Assembly: GCA_963765955.1 (NCBI GenBank)
Contig: CAVXYA010000009.1
Span: forward strand, 310,001 to 374,000
Direction: 5' to 3'
From: JAXDMK01 sp963765955
GTDB lineage: Bacteria > Actinomycetota > Acidimicrobiia > Acidimicrobiales > AC-14
DNA length: 64,000 bases
The notes beneath the pieces were generated by a model. The model was not told where the DNA came from. It ran no database searches and worked only from the letters and a program-made list of their open reading frames with translations. The translations under genes were made by a program, and so were the position numbers. Positions 51,911 to 60,484 of this stretch are shown here, piece by piece (position 1 is the first letter of the stretch; each line of letters opens with the position of its first letter).

Positions 51911-54900
51911 ATGGCACTCGCACCCGAGCAGACCGGCATCGGCATCCGCCGACATTTTTCGAGCGAGGGCGTCGATCCCTACGACGAGGTCACCTGGGAG
52001 ACGCGTGACGCCCGCATCGTCAACTATCGCGACGGCTCCGTCGCCTTCGAGCAGCGCGACGTCGAGTTCCCCACCGGGTGGTCGCAGAACGCCACCAACA
52101 TCGTGGCCCAGAAGTACTTCCGGGGCACTCTGGGCTCCCCCGAGCGGGAGCGGTCGCTGCGCCAGGTGATCAACCGGGTGGTGTCCACCGTCACTGCCTG
52201 GGGCCGGCGCGACGGCTACTTCGTCGACGGGGCCGAGGCCGACGCCTTCCGCGACGAGCTCACCACCCTCATCCTCCACCAGCGGGCCGCCTTCAACTCC
52301 CCGGTGTGGTTCAACATCGGCGTCATGGGGGCGCCCCAGCAGGCCAGTGCCTGCCAGCCCTACGACGCACTCGTCTCCACGCCTGAGGGACTCATCCCGA
52401 TCGGCAAGATGGTCGAGGAGCAGGGCGTCGGGGCCAAGGTGTTCGACGCCCACGGCCTCACCAAGGTCGTGGCGGTGAAGGCCAATGGCCGCAAGCCGGT
52501 GCTCCGCCTCCACACCAAGGCCGGCTACCAGCTCGATGTCACCGCCGACCACCTTGTGTGGCGCTCGAGCGGCGACGCATCCGGTCGGTTCGTGCCCGCC
52601 GGCGAGCTTCGCCCCGGCGACAAGCTCGAATGGCACCGCACCGAGTCCCATGGCGAGGGCGAGATCACCCGCCAGGCCGTCGCCGAAGCCGCCCTCGCCG
52701 GCTGGCTGCAGAGCGACGGCTTCGTCGGCCAGTACCAGGGCACCAACCGCTCGCTCACCATCGAGGCCATGACCGTCACCGCGGCCGAGAAGACATGGGT
52801 CCTCGACGCCATCGACACCGTGTTCCCCGAGGTCCACCGCCACGAGCGCCGGGTGGTCACGGCCGACACCAGCCTCGACTGCCGGCGCACCCGTCTCTAC
52901 GGCGCCGGCCTGGCCGACTTCGTCGAGCGCTGGGACCTGATGACCCGCGGCGTCGACATGACGGTGCCCGAACATCTCTTCACCGCCCCTCTGCCCGTGG
53001 TCGCCGCCTACCTGCGCAGCATCTTCCAGGCCGAGGGCTACGTGTCCGTCCGCCCGCCGAGCGCGACGGTCGGCATGGCGATGATCTCGCAATCACTCGT
53101 CCGGGGCGTGCAGTCCCTGCTCCTGCGGTTCGGCATCTTCGCCCGGGTGCGGTTCGCGCCCGACGCCCGAGCCGACCGCAAGGGCTGCCTCGTCCTGAGC
53201 ATCCGCACCGCCGGCGACCGGCGCCGGTTTGCCGACGAGATCGGGTTCATCGACCCGGTCAAGGCGGCCATGCTCGAGGCCAGCCTGGAGCTGCCCGGGC
53301 TGGCGGCCCGTCCGACGAAACGGCTCGAGATCGAGCGCATCGAGGAGATCGGCGAGGCCGAGGTCTACGACATCCAGACCGAGAGCGGCGAGTACCTGAG
53401 CGGCAACGTCCGGGTCCACAACTGCTTCATCCTCGCCGTCGAGGACACGATGCGGTCGATCCTCAACTGGTACACCGAGGAAGGGATCATCTTCCAGGGC
53501 GGGTCGGGGTCGGGCGTCAACCTGTCGACGATCCGATCGTCCTACGAGCACCTCAAGGGCGGGGGCACGGCCTCGGGCCCGGTGAGCTTCATGCGGGGCG
53601 CCGACGCGTCCGCCGGAACAATTAAGTCGGGCGGAAAAACAAGAAGAGCGGCGAAGATGGTCATCCTCAACGCCGACCATCCCGACGTCGAGGACTTCAT
53701 CTGGTGCAAGGCGGTCGAGGAGCGCAAGGCCCGCGTGCTGCGCGACAACGGGTTCGACATGGACCTCGACGGCAAGGACAGCCACTCCACCCAGTACCAG
53801 AACGCCAACAACTCGGTGCGGGTCACCGACGAGTTCATGCAGGCCGTCGTCGACGACGCCGACTGGCATCTGCGGGCCGTCACCACCGGCGAGCCGGTAC
53901 GCACGCTCAAGGCCCGCGACCTGTTCCGCCAGATCGCGGAGGCGGCCTGGGAGTGCGCCGACCCCGGCATGCAGTTCGACACCACCATCAACAAGTGGCA
54001 CACCGCCTCCAACACCGGCCGCATCAACGCGTCCAACCCGTGTTGCTTCACGGGCGACACCCTGGTTGACACCTCCTGGGGTCTCGTTCGCATCGAGCAG
54101 CTGCAGAAGACAGCGGACGCAGGCCAGGACCTGCCGCTGGCCTGGTCGTTCGACGACGCGACCGGCGAGAGCGAGTTCCGTTCGATCCGCAGGGCGTGGA
54201 TCTCGGGTCACACCGACCGGCTGGTCGACGTCCGCACGGAGGCCGGCCTGGTGCTGCGATGCACGCCTGAGCACCGCTTCCTCACCGTCACCGAGGGCTA
54301 TGTGGAGGCACAGACGCTCATCCCCGGCCAGCGCCTCCGGTGCATCGATCCCCTTGGCACGCACATCGACGACAGCGTGGCGTCGGTCGAAGCGGTCGTC
54401 CTGGACGAGCCCGTGCCCGTCTACGACCTTGAGATCGAGGGGACGCACAACTTCTGTGTCACCCATGACGCGCACGGCGCCGACCACACCGTGGTCGTCC
54501 ACAACTCCGAGTACATGCACCTCGACAACTCGGCGTGCAACCTGGCCAGCCTCAACCTGCTCAAGTTCCTGAACGACGACGGCAGCTTCGACGTCGAGGG
54601 CTTCCGGGCCGCGGTGCGGGTGGTGTTCACGGCCCAGGAGATCCTGGTCGGCAACGCCGACTACCCCACCGAGCGCATCGCCGACACGTCCCGGCGGTTC
54701 CGCCAGCTGGGCCTGGGCTACGCCAACCTGGGGGCTCTGCTCATGGCCATCGGCGCCGCCTACGACTCCGACGAGGGACGGGCGTGGGCGGCCGCCATCA
54801 CCGCGGTGATGACCGGCGAGGCCTACGCCACCTCCGCCCGCACCGCGGCCCGGATGGGTCCCTTCGCCGGCTACGCCCAGAACAAGGAACCCATGACCCG

Positions 54901-57900
54901 GGTCCTGAACATGCACCGGGACGCTCTCACCGCCATCGACCGCTCCCTCGCCCCCAGCCCGCTCATGGCCGCCGCCGCCGACGCATGGGACGACGCCATC
55001 GGCTTGGCCGAGATCTACGGCGTGCGCAACTCACAGGCCACGGTGCTCGCTCCCACGGGTTGCCTGGTGGGCGGCACGCTCGTCCCGACCGAGCGGGGGC
55101 TGGTCCGGCTGCGGTCCCTCGGCGATCCGGACGGTGCCAAGTGGCAGGACCTCTCGATCGAGGTCGCCACCGACGAAGGGCCCCGCACGGCGTCGAAGTT
55201 CTATGTCAACGGACTGGAGCCGGTCGTCACGGTCGACACCGCCCGGGGTTACCAGATCCAGGGGACGCCGCAGCACCGGGTCAAGGTCGTCGACGAGACG
55301 ACTGGGCTGTGGGATTGGAAGCGCTTCGCCGACATCGGAGCCGGCGACCTGGTGCCATTGGCCTTGAACCAGCTGGTGGGCGAGCCCCAGACGGTGCCGC
55401 TCCCGCCACTGCCGGAGGCCTACTGGACGGGCGAGCACCACCTGGAAGCGCCCCGACGGATGACCTCCGAGCTGGCCGAGCTGATCGGCTACTTCATGGG
55501 CGACGGCTCACTGCACGCCCGCAGCCTGCGGTTCTGCGTGGCCAACACCGACTTCGACGTGGTCGAGCGGCTGGAGCGGCTGGGCAAGGAGGTCTTCCGG
55601 GTGGCGGCCATGGTGACCCCGAAGAAGGGCTACACCGAGGTCGCCTTCCACTCGGTCCGCCTCGTGCTCTGGTGGGAGGCCTGCGGCTTCGCCAAGCACG
55701 CCCCCTCCGAGGCCCACGCGGGCAAGGGCTACGCAGTCCACATCCCCGACGCGGTCCTGCACAGCAACGACAGGCAGGTCTACGGGGCGTTCCTCCGGGG
55801 GCTGTACGAGGCCGACGGCACGGTGACGGCCGGAGTGCCGACCCTTTCGTCCACGTCCCTCGATTTCGTCGGTGACGTCCAGGCTCTGCTGCTCGCTCTC
55901 GGCTACCCGACGACCCGGCATCTGGGCACGACGAGAACGGGTTGGGGGCAGGCGCCGATCGGCGTGCTCCGCCTGGTGAACGCGTCCTACGCCCACCGGT
56001 GGGCGGCCGAGATCGGCTTCCTCGGCGACCGCAAGGCGTCGGCTGTGACCTCGAGCGTTGCCCCGCAGACGGGCCGCGGCGACCACATCCCGGTGACTCG
56101 CTCGCTGGTCGACCGGTTGGCGCCGCAGAACGACCGGCTGCGGCGGGTCCTGCTGCTCGAGCTGTCCCGCGGCAAGGTGTCCCGGCGGATCGCCGACGAG
56201 CTCCTCGAGCGCACCGGCGACGCCGAGCTCGCCCATCTGCTGTCGTTCTTCTACGACCGGGTGGCGTCGGCCGAGTTGGGCGAGGAGGAGCTCACCTACG
56301 ACCTCTCCGTCCCCGACAATGTCACGTACGTGGCCAATGGCTTCGTGAGCCACAACACCATCGGCCTCATGATGGACTGTGACACCACCGGAATCGAGCC
56401 CGATCTCGGCCTTTGCAAGACGAAGAAGCTGGTCGGCGGCGGCACGATGTCGATTGTCAACCAGACCGTTCCCCGGGCTTTGCGGCGTATGGGCTACACG
56501 CCGGAGCAGGTCAACGACATCCTAGCCTACATCGACGAGCACAAGTCCATCCTCGGTGCGCCACACCTCTCGGCCGGCCATTTGGACGTTTTCGCCTGTT
56601 CGATGGGCGACAATGTCATCCATTACCTCGGTCATGTGAAGATGATGTCGGCTGTTCAGCCGTGGATCTCGGGCGCAATATCCAAGTGTGTCTCCGCCGA
56701 CACTCTGGTCACCACCGCGGATGGGCTCGTTCGCATCGGTAGCCTCCACGGCGGCGAGGCGCCGGACACCTTCCGCCACGAGATCATCGAAGTGGCGTCG
56801 CTCGACGGCACCCAGAAGACCGACGCGTTCTACTTCGGCGGCGTCCGTCCGGTCTGGCAGGCGCAGCTCCGATCGGGCCACCGGGTGGTCGGCACCCCCA
56901 ACCACCGGTTGCTCGTGACCGGTGAGTCCGGGCTCGAATGGCGCCGTCTCGACGAGCTCGAGGTCGACGACCACGTCGTCGTGCAGTACGGCTCCGAGCT
57001 GTGGTCGCAGTTGCCGGCCCGGTTCGACGGCTTCAGCCCCACCGCCAGGTACGGGAGCCAGAAGCAGGTCCAGCTGCCAACGGAGATGACCTCCGAGCTC
57101 GCCTTCCTCCTCGGCGCCTACGCCGCGGAAGGCCACACCACCCGGTCGACGTGGAGCATCACCATCACCAACTCGGTCGACGGCGTCCTCGAGCGCGTCG
57201 CGGCCGCGTGGCGCTCCGAGTTCGGCCTCGAGGCGAAGATCGTGCGCCAGGCGGGCAAGTGTCCCGGGGTCCTGGTCTCGTCCAAGACAGTTGTCGAGTT
57301 TCTCGAGCATCTCGGCTGTGGGGCGCGGGCGTCGGCGAAGCGCATCCCCGATGCCGTCCTGCGATCGCCTCGGGAGATGGTGCTGTCGTTCCTCCAGGGC
57401 CTGGCGCTCGACGCCTACGTCACCGTGGTCACCGCGCCCAAGTGGGCCATCTGCCTCGACGCGCCGGCGATGCTCGACGACCTTCAGGCCGTCCTCACCA
57501 ACCTGGGCGTGGTCCACGGCCGGGTGTCCAAGCGCAACAAGACCAACGGCAAGACCTACGACGAGGTCTACACGACAGGTGAGCACGCCCAGCGGCTCGT
57601 CGGCATGGTCCCGTTCCTGGAGCCCGACAAGGCGGTGCGGGCGGCGGCCCTGTCGGCCCTGGTGTACGGCAACCACGCCACCGCAGACGTGGTCCCGGGC
57701 GTCACCCCCGAGGAGCTCTTCCGCCTCCTGCCGAAGGGCCGAGGTGGCGTGCGGTCCGAGTTCAACTACTTGAGCGACGTCCGGACCCGTCACGTGACTC
57801 GGCGATCGCTCGAGCGGGTGGCCGCCGTTCCCGGGGTCGTTTTGCCCCCGTGGCTGCGCACGGTGCTCGACGACGACCTCCACTTCAGCCCGGTCCAGTC

Positions 57901-58837
57901 GGTGGCTCGGGCCGCCGACCGGGAGGTCTTCGACCTGTCGGTGCCGGCAACGCATGCGTTCGTGGGCAACGGCATCGTCAACCACAACACCGTCAACGTT
58001 CCCGAGTCGGCGACGGTCGACGAGGTGGAGCAGCTGCACATCGAATCCTGGCGGCTCGGCCTCAAGGCGTTGGCCATCTACCGCGACAACTGCAAGGTGG
58101 GTCAGCCGCTGTCAAGCACCAAGACCGACAAGGCCCTGGCCGAGGCGGCGGCCAAGCTGGTGGAGACGGTGATCGTGCAGCACCAGGGTCCGGTGCGGGA
58201 GAAGCTGCCCCGGGTCCGCAGCTCCAAGACGTTCTCGTTCCGGGTGGCCGACTGCCACGGGTACGTGACGGTGGGCGAGTACGACGACGGCCGGCCGGGC
58301 GAGATCTTCCTGCGGGTGGCCAAGCAGGGCTCCACCCTGGCCGGGATCATGGACGCCTTCGCCATCTCCGTCAGCCACGGCCTCCAGTACGGCGTGCCCC
58401 TCAAGGCGTTCGTCGACATGTACGTCAACATGCGCTTCGAGCCGGCGGGAATGACCGACGACCCCGACATCCGCTTCGCCAGCTCCCTCGTCGACTACAT
58501 CTTCCGCCGGCTGGCGGTGGCCTACCTCACCTTCGAGGAGCGGTCCGACCTGGGCATCCTCACCGTCGACGAGCGCATGCAGCCCACCCTGCCGGGCGTG
58601 GAGGAGCAGTCCACGCCCAGCTCGATCGGGTCCGACGTGCTCCCCGACCCCGTCGGACGGGTGGCCCGGGCGGCGGTGGCCAAGGCGGTGGTGGCCACGG
58701 CGACGGCGGCCGCACCCGCGGTGCCCCTGCCCCAGGCGTCCGACGTGCCGTACTGCTACCAGTGCGGCATGGTCATGCAACGGGCCGGCGCCTGCTTCGT
58801 CTGCTCCAGCTGCGGCACCACCAGCGGCTGCTCCTGA
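51911..58837 (+). CDS. nrdJ: Adenosylcobalamin-dependent ribonucleotide reductase (class II) with four inteins
   Basis: NrdJ reduces ribonucleotides to deoxyribonucleotides using a cobalamin-generated thiyl radical. ATG at 51911 follows GGAGGA; the precursor is 2308 residues. Removing four inteins (52352-53422, 54044-54505, 55061-56356, 56687-57988) leaves a continuous 931-residue enzyme. Mature landmarks: QQASACFILAVEDTM (redox Cys, residue 148), SNPCSEYMHLDNSACNLASL (NPC thiyl-radical Cys, 354), VLAPTGTIGLMMDCDTTGIE (phosphate site, ~540), ISKTVNVPESAT (~649), and a C-terminal zinc-ribbon/redox tail YCYQCGMVMQ...CFVCSSCG. Without splicing, every active-site element would be interrupted. Regulation is probably by NrdR, encoded just upstream. 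Confidence 0.95.
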   Translation: MALAPEQTGIGIRRHFSSEGVDPYDEVTWETRDARIVNYRDGSVAFEQRDVEFPTGWSQNATNIVAQKYFRGTLGSPERERSLRQVINRVVSTVTAWGRRDGYFVDGAEADAFRDELTTLILHQRAAFNSPVWFNIGVMGAPQQASACQPYDALVSTPEGLIPIGKMVEEQGVGAKVFDAHGLTKVVAVKANGRKPVLRLHTKAGYQLDVTADHLVWRSSGDASGRFVPAGELRPGDKLEWHRTESHGEGEITRQAVAEAALAGWLQSDGFVGQYQGTNRSLTIEAMTVTAAEKTWVLDAIDTVFPEVHRHERRVVTADTSLDCRRTRLYGAGLADFVERWDLMTRGVDMTVPEHLFTAPLPVVAAYLRSIFQAEGYVSVRPPSATVGMAMISQSLVRGVQSLLLRFGIFARVRFAPDARADRKGCLVLSIRTAGDRRRFADEIGFIDPVKAAMLEASLELPGLAARPTKRLEIERIEEIGEAEVYDIQTESGEYLSGNVRVHNCFILAVEDTMRSILNWYTEEGIIFQGGSGSGVNLSTIRSSYEHLKGGGTASGPVSFMRGADASAGTIKSGGKTRRAAKMVILNADHPDVEDFIWCKAVEERKARVLRDNGFDMDLDGKDSHSTQYQNANNSVRVTDEFMQAVVDDADWHLRAVTTGEPVRTLKARDLFRQIAEAAWECADPGMQFDTTINKWHTASNTGRINASNPCCFTGDTLVDTSWGLVRIEQLQKTADAGQDLPLAWSFDDATGESEFRSIRRAWISGHTDRLVDVRTEAGLVLRCTPEHRFLTVTEGYVEAQTLIPGQRLRCIDPLGTHIDDSVASVEAVVLDEPVPVYDLEIEGTHNFCVTHDAHGADHTVVVHNSEYMHLDNSACNLASLNLLKFLNDDGSFDVEGFRAAVRVVFTAQEILVGNADYPTERIADTSRRFRQLGLGYANLGALLMAIGAAYDSDEGRAWAAAITAVMTGEAYATSARTAARMGPFAGYAQNKEPMTRVLNMHRDALTAIDRSLAPSPLMAAAADAWDDAIGLAEIYGVRNSQATVLAPTGCLVGGTLVPTERGLVRLRSLGDPDGAKWQDLSIEVATDEGPRTASKFYVNGLEPVVTVDTARGYQIQGTPQHRVKVVDETTGLWDWKRFADIGAGDLVPLALNQLVGEPQTVPLPPLPEAYWTGEHHLEAPRRMTSELAELIGYFMGDGSLHARSLRFCVANTDFDVVERLERLGKEVFRVAAMVTPKKGYTEVAFHSVRLVLWWEACGFAKHAPSEAHAGKGYAVHIPDAVLHSNDRQVYGAFLRGLYEADGTVTAGVPTLSSTSLDFVGDVQALLLALGYPTTRHLGTTRTGWGQAPIGVLRLVNASYAHRWAAEIGFLGDRKASAVTSSVAPQTGRGDHIPVTRSLVDRLAPQNDRLRRVLLLELSRGKVSRRIADELLERTGDAELAHLLSFFYDRVASAELGEEELTYDLSVPDNVTYVANGFVSHNTIGLMMDCDTTGIEPDLGLCKTKKLVGGGTMSIVNQTVPRALRRMGYTPEQVNDILAYIDEHKSILGAPHLSAGHLDVFACSMGDNVIHYLGHVKMMSAVQPWISGAISKCVSADTLVTTADGLVRIGSLHGGEAPDTFRHEIIEVASLDGTQKTDAFYFGGVRPVWQAQLRSGHRVVGTPNHRLLVTGESGLEWRRLDELEVDDHVVVQYGSELWSQLPARFDGFSPTARYGSQKQVQLPTEMTSELAFLLGAYAAEGHTTRSTWSITITNSVDGVLERVAAAWRSEFGLEAKIVRQAGKCPGVLVSSKTVVEFLEHLGCGARASAKRIPDAVLRSPREMVLSFLQGLALDAYVTVVTAPKWAICLDAPAMLDDLQAVLTNLGVVHGRVSKRNKTNGKTYDEVYTTGEHAQRLVGMVPFLEPDKAVRAAALSALVYGNHATADVVPGVTPEELFRLLPKGRGGVRSEFNYLSDVRTRHVTRRSLERVAAVPGVVLPPWLRTVLDDDLHFSPVQSVARAADREVFDLSVPATHAFVGNGIVNHNTVNVPESATVDEVEQLHIESWRLGLKALAIYRDNCKVGQPLSSTKTDKALAEAAAKLVETVIVQHQGPVREKLPRVRSSKTFSFRVADCHGYVTVGEYDDGRPGEIFLRVAKQGSTLAGIMDAFAISVSHGLQYGVPLKAFVDMYVNMRFEPAGMTDDPDIRFASSLVDYIFRRLAVAYLTFEERSDLGILTVDERMQPTLPGVEEQSTPSSIGSDVLPDPVGRVARAAVAKAVVATATAAAPAVPLPQASDVPYCYQCGMVMQRAGACFVCSSCGTTSGCS
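52352..53422 (+). mobile_element. Intein 1 of NrdJ (357 aa, LAGLIDADG type), at the redox cysteine
   Basis: It begins with Cys (CQPYDALVSTPEG) and ends VRVHN before Cys+1 of CFILAVEDTM, so it splits SA-CFIL immediately before the first redox cysteine. Splicing block B is LDVTADHLVW (TxxH) and block F is VYDIQTESGEYLSGN. Two endonuclease motifs are visible, ALAGWLQSDGFVG and VAAYLRSIFQAEGYVS; the first has Ser-Asp and the second Ala-Glu at the acidic position, so activity is possible. The N-extein ends QQASA. Confidence 0.93.
54044..54505 (+). mobile_element. Intein 2 of NrdJ (154 aa mini-intein), after the radical cysteine
   Basis: It begins CFTGDTLVDTSWGLVRIEQL and ends HTVVVHN before Ser+1 of SEYMHLDN. 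Block B is VLRCTPEHRFLTV and block F is VYDLEIEGTHNFCV. At 154 residues it has only splicing domains and no endonuclease, so it cannot home by itself. It sits directly after the Cys of NPC, the thiyl-radical residue; the extein reads NASNPC-SEYMH after splicing. Confidence 0.93.
55061..56356 (+). mobile_element. Intein 3 of NrdJ (432 aa, LAGLIDADG type), in the phosphate-binding loop
   Basis: It begins CLVGGTLVPTERGLVRLRSL and ends FVSHN before Thr+1 of TIGLMMDCDTTG. Block B is YQIQGTPQHRVKVV; block F is TYDLSVPDNVTYVANG. Endonuclease motifs are well kept: LAELIGYFMGDGSL and GAFLRGLYEADGTV, with acidic residues in both, so it may be an active homing enzyme. The insertion splits the VLAPTG-TIGLMM loop that binds substrate phosphate. 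It resembles intein 4 in layout and in MTSELA before the first motif. Confidence 0.93.
56687..57988 (+). mobile_element. Intein 4 of NrdJ (434 aa, degenerate LAGLIDADG type), before TVNVPE
   Basis: It begins CVSADTLVTTADGLVRIGSL and ends GIVNHN before Thr+1 of TVNVPESAT. Block B is HRVVGTPNHRLLVT and block F is VFDLSVPATHAFVGNG. The first endonuclease motif is LAFLLGAYAAEGHT (acidic Glu kept); the second, VLSFLQGLALDAYVTV, departs from the consensus, so homing is probably impaired. The insertion splits ISGAISK-TVNVPE, a conserved substrate-side strand. Confidence 0.92.
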
Positions 58838-58843
58838 TGTCAT

Positions 58844-58931
58844 TTGTCACCGGGTTGTCACCGGTTTTGGCAGCGTTCTTGTCACCGAGTTCGCACGGAG
58901 TTGTCACCGGGATCGCGAAGGTTGTCATCGG
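58844..58931. repeat. Cluster of TTGTCACCG direct repeats after nrdJ
   Basis: TTGTCACCG or a one-base variant occurs at 58844, 58855, 58879, 58901 and 58922, starting seven bases after the nrdJ stop. The second copy reads GTCACCGGTT, the same as the right arm of the REP-like elements at 5131 and 5197. The matching inverted arm is absent. It may be a degenerate or half-element relative of that family; no terminator-like stem is apparent. Confidence 0.6.
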
Positions 58932-59037
58932 CGGGGAATTTTGCATCGCAGTCGCCGATCTGGCCGGGCGGTGACGTACGTGGTTTGCACCGTCTTGCGT
59001 AATCGCGTCACGGTCGTCTGCCTTAGGCCCGGCCGGC

Positions 59038-59961
59038 ATGCCTAATTTTACCGGGAAGGTCTGCGTCACCTGTGGGCTACCTTCCAGTACCCGAATGGGC
59101 GACCATGCCTTGTCGCTGTGGTTCCTCAACGACATCCCGCGCTCCTCTGGACCCTTTACGGCGCATATCAACGGCAAGCCCAGAATGCGTCGAGATGGTC
59201 GAATGTGGACGACCGAGGTCCCTCGTCGAGTCCGCGTTCCGATGTGCAACCCAGGCGGCAAGGGATGCAACTGGACCTTGAACCGAAGATTCGAGGATCC
59301 GGCCAAGGAACTGATCCGAGAGTTGGTCCGCTTGGAAGGCCGGGTCGTTCTCCCGCCGGCGGAGGCTCGGATCGTCGGCTACTGGTTCCTCAAGACCCTG
59401 TTGCTCTGGGCCCACCCCAAGGCCTACGACTCCGTTTTCGAGCGCCGCACCGAGCCGCTGCGCGCGACCCCCCGGCGTCCTTGTATCGCTGGATGAGCAA
59501 TGGGCAAGAGCCGCCGGACGACTTGTCCCTATGGGTGGCAGGGCGAGCAGAAACGACTCGGACCGAACGGCCATCACGGTACATCCAACTGCCAACTCTT
59601 CGACGTCGATGGACAAGAAATGGTTTCCGAAGTTCATGTGGTGGGCTTTCCGGGCCTTGAGGTGACCCTCGTTTACCACCCAGGCTGGAGGATCCACCAT
59701 CCCTACGTTGACGAGGGCGGAGCCGCTCGGTTGTGGCCTCCCAACTCGTCCGTCCCCACAGACCTGTCTGCGCTTCTGCCGGTCAGACGGCAAGAGCTGT
59801 ACGGTTTGTTGACGGGCCGCTCTTGGAATTTCTGTCCAGGCGCCTTCGACAGAAACAGTCTTCCGACGCTTTCACCGGAGCTGGACATGGTTGACTTGAT
59901 GCGAATCGAGGGCATTCAGATGGCTGCTGCTCCTCGAATGGCCTCGTCAGGACTCGGCTAA
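59038..59961 (+). pseudogene. Decayed or frameshifted gene for a CxxC-containing protein
   Basis: Three overlapping frames seem to belong to one ~307-residue protein: 59038 to ~59470 (KVCVTCGLPSSTRMGDHALS, then MCNPGGKGCNWTLNRRFEDP), a middle piece to ~59545 in the next frame (SLYRWMSNGQEPPDDLSLWV), and 59545-59961 back in the first frame (HHGTSNCQLFDVDG, LVYHPGWRIHHPYVDEG). One base missing in the C-run 59468-59473 and one extra near 59545 would join them. A Cys pair near each end suggests metal binding. Codon use is less G/C-biased than its neighbours, hinting at transfer. Function is not recognised; inactivation and assembly errors are both possible. Confidence 0.5.
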
Positions 59962-60091
59962 GGCAATTCTGGCACGGTCTGGGCCGGTCGGGCTCCACGA
60001 GCTCCAGGGCGGCTGTCCCTCGCGTGGAGAGAATGGCTCCACGTCACTCCGAGCCCTCGGTCCCGGTAGCCGAACGACCTGCCGGCGGCGG

Positions 60092-60484
60092 TTACGTCAA
60101 CACTTCGATCTCACAGCGAGTTCCCGGTGCATTCGAGAGCTTGCCGTCGGCCGTGAGAAGGGTTGTTTCCAGACGCTCGGCGAGTGCCACGTAGGCCGCG
60201 TCGTAGACCGTCAGATTGGCGCGCAGCTCCCAGCAACGCCGGAGGAGCGGTTCATGGCGGGCCCGGTCGAGCCGGAGCGCTTGGAGATCTGCGATGGCGA
60301 GGTCGGCGCGGCGCTCGTCTATGTCGCCCGCGGCGGCCATGCGCCGCCATGCGGAGATCACCTCGAGGTCGATCACCTGCGGTGCCGTGAGGCGCTCACC
60401 TCGGAGGCGCAGCCGGGCTTTGTCGCCATCGGGCCCGTCGTCTGCGAGGGCCGTGACGATAACGCTGGCGTCGACGACGATCAC
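60092..60484 (-). CDS. vapC: PIN-domain ribonuclease toxin VapC
   Basis: The 130-residue protein begins MIVVDASVIVTALADD, has the glutamate in APQVIDLEVISAWRR and the C-terminal acidic cluster in TVYDAAYVALAERLETTLLTADGKL, the complete PIN site. It belongs to the short VapC type paired with FitA-like antitoxins. ATG at 60482-60484 overlaps the antitoxin stop by four bases. Its target RNA is unknown. Confidence 0.9.
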   Translation of the reverse strand: MIVVDASVIVTALADDGPDGDKARLRLRGERLTAPQVIDLEVISAWRRMAAAGDIDERRADLAIADLQALRLDRARHEPLLRRCWELRANLTVYDAAYVALAERLETTLLTADGKLSNAPGTRCEIEVLT

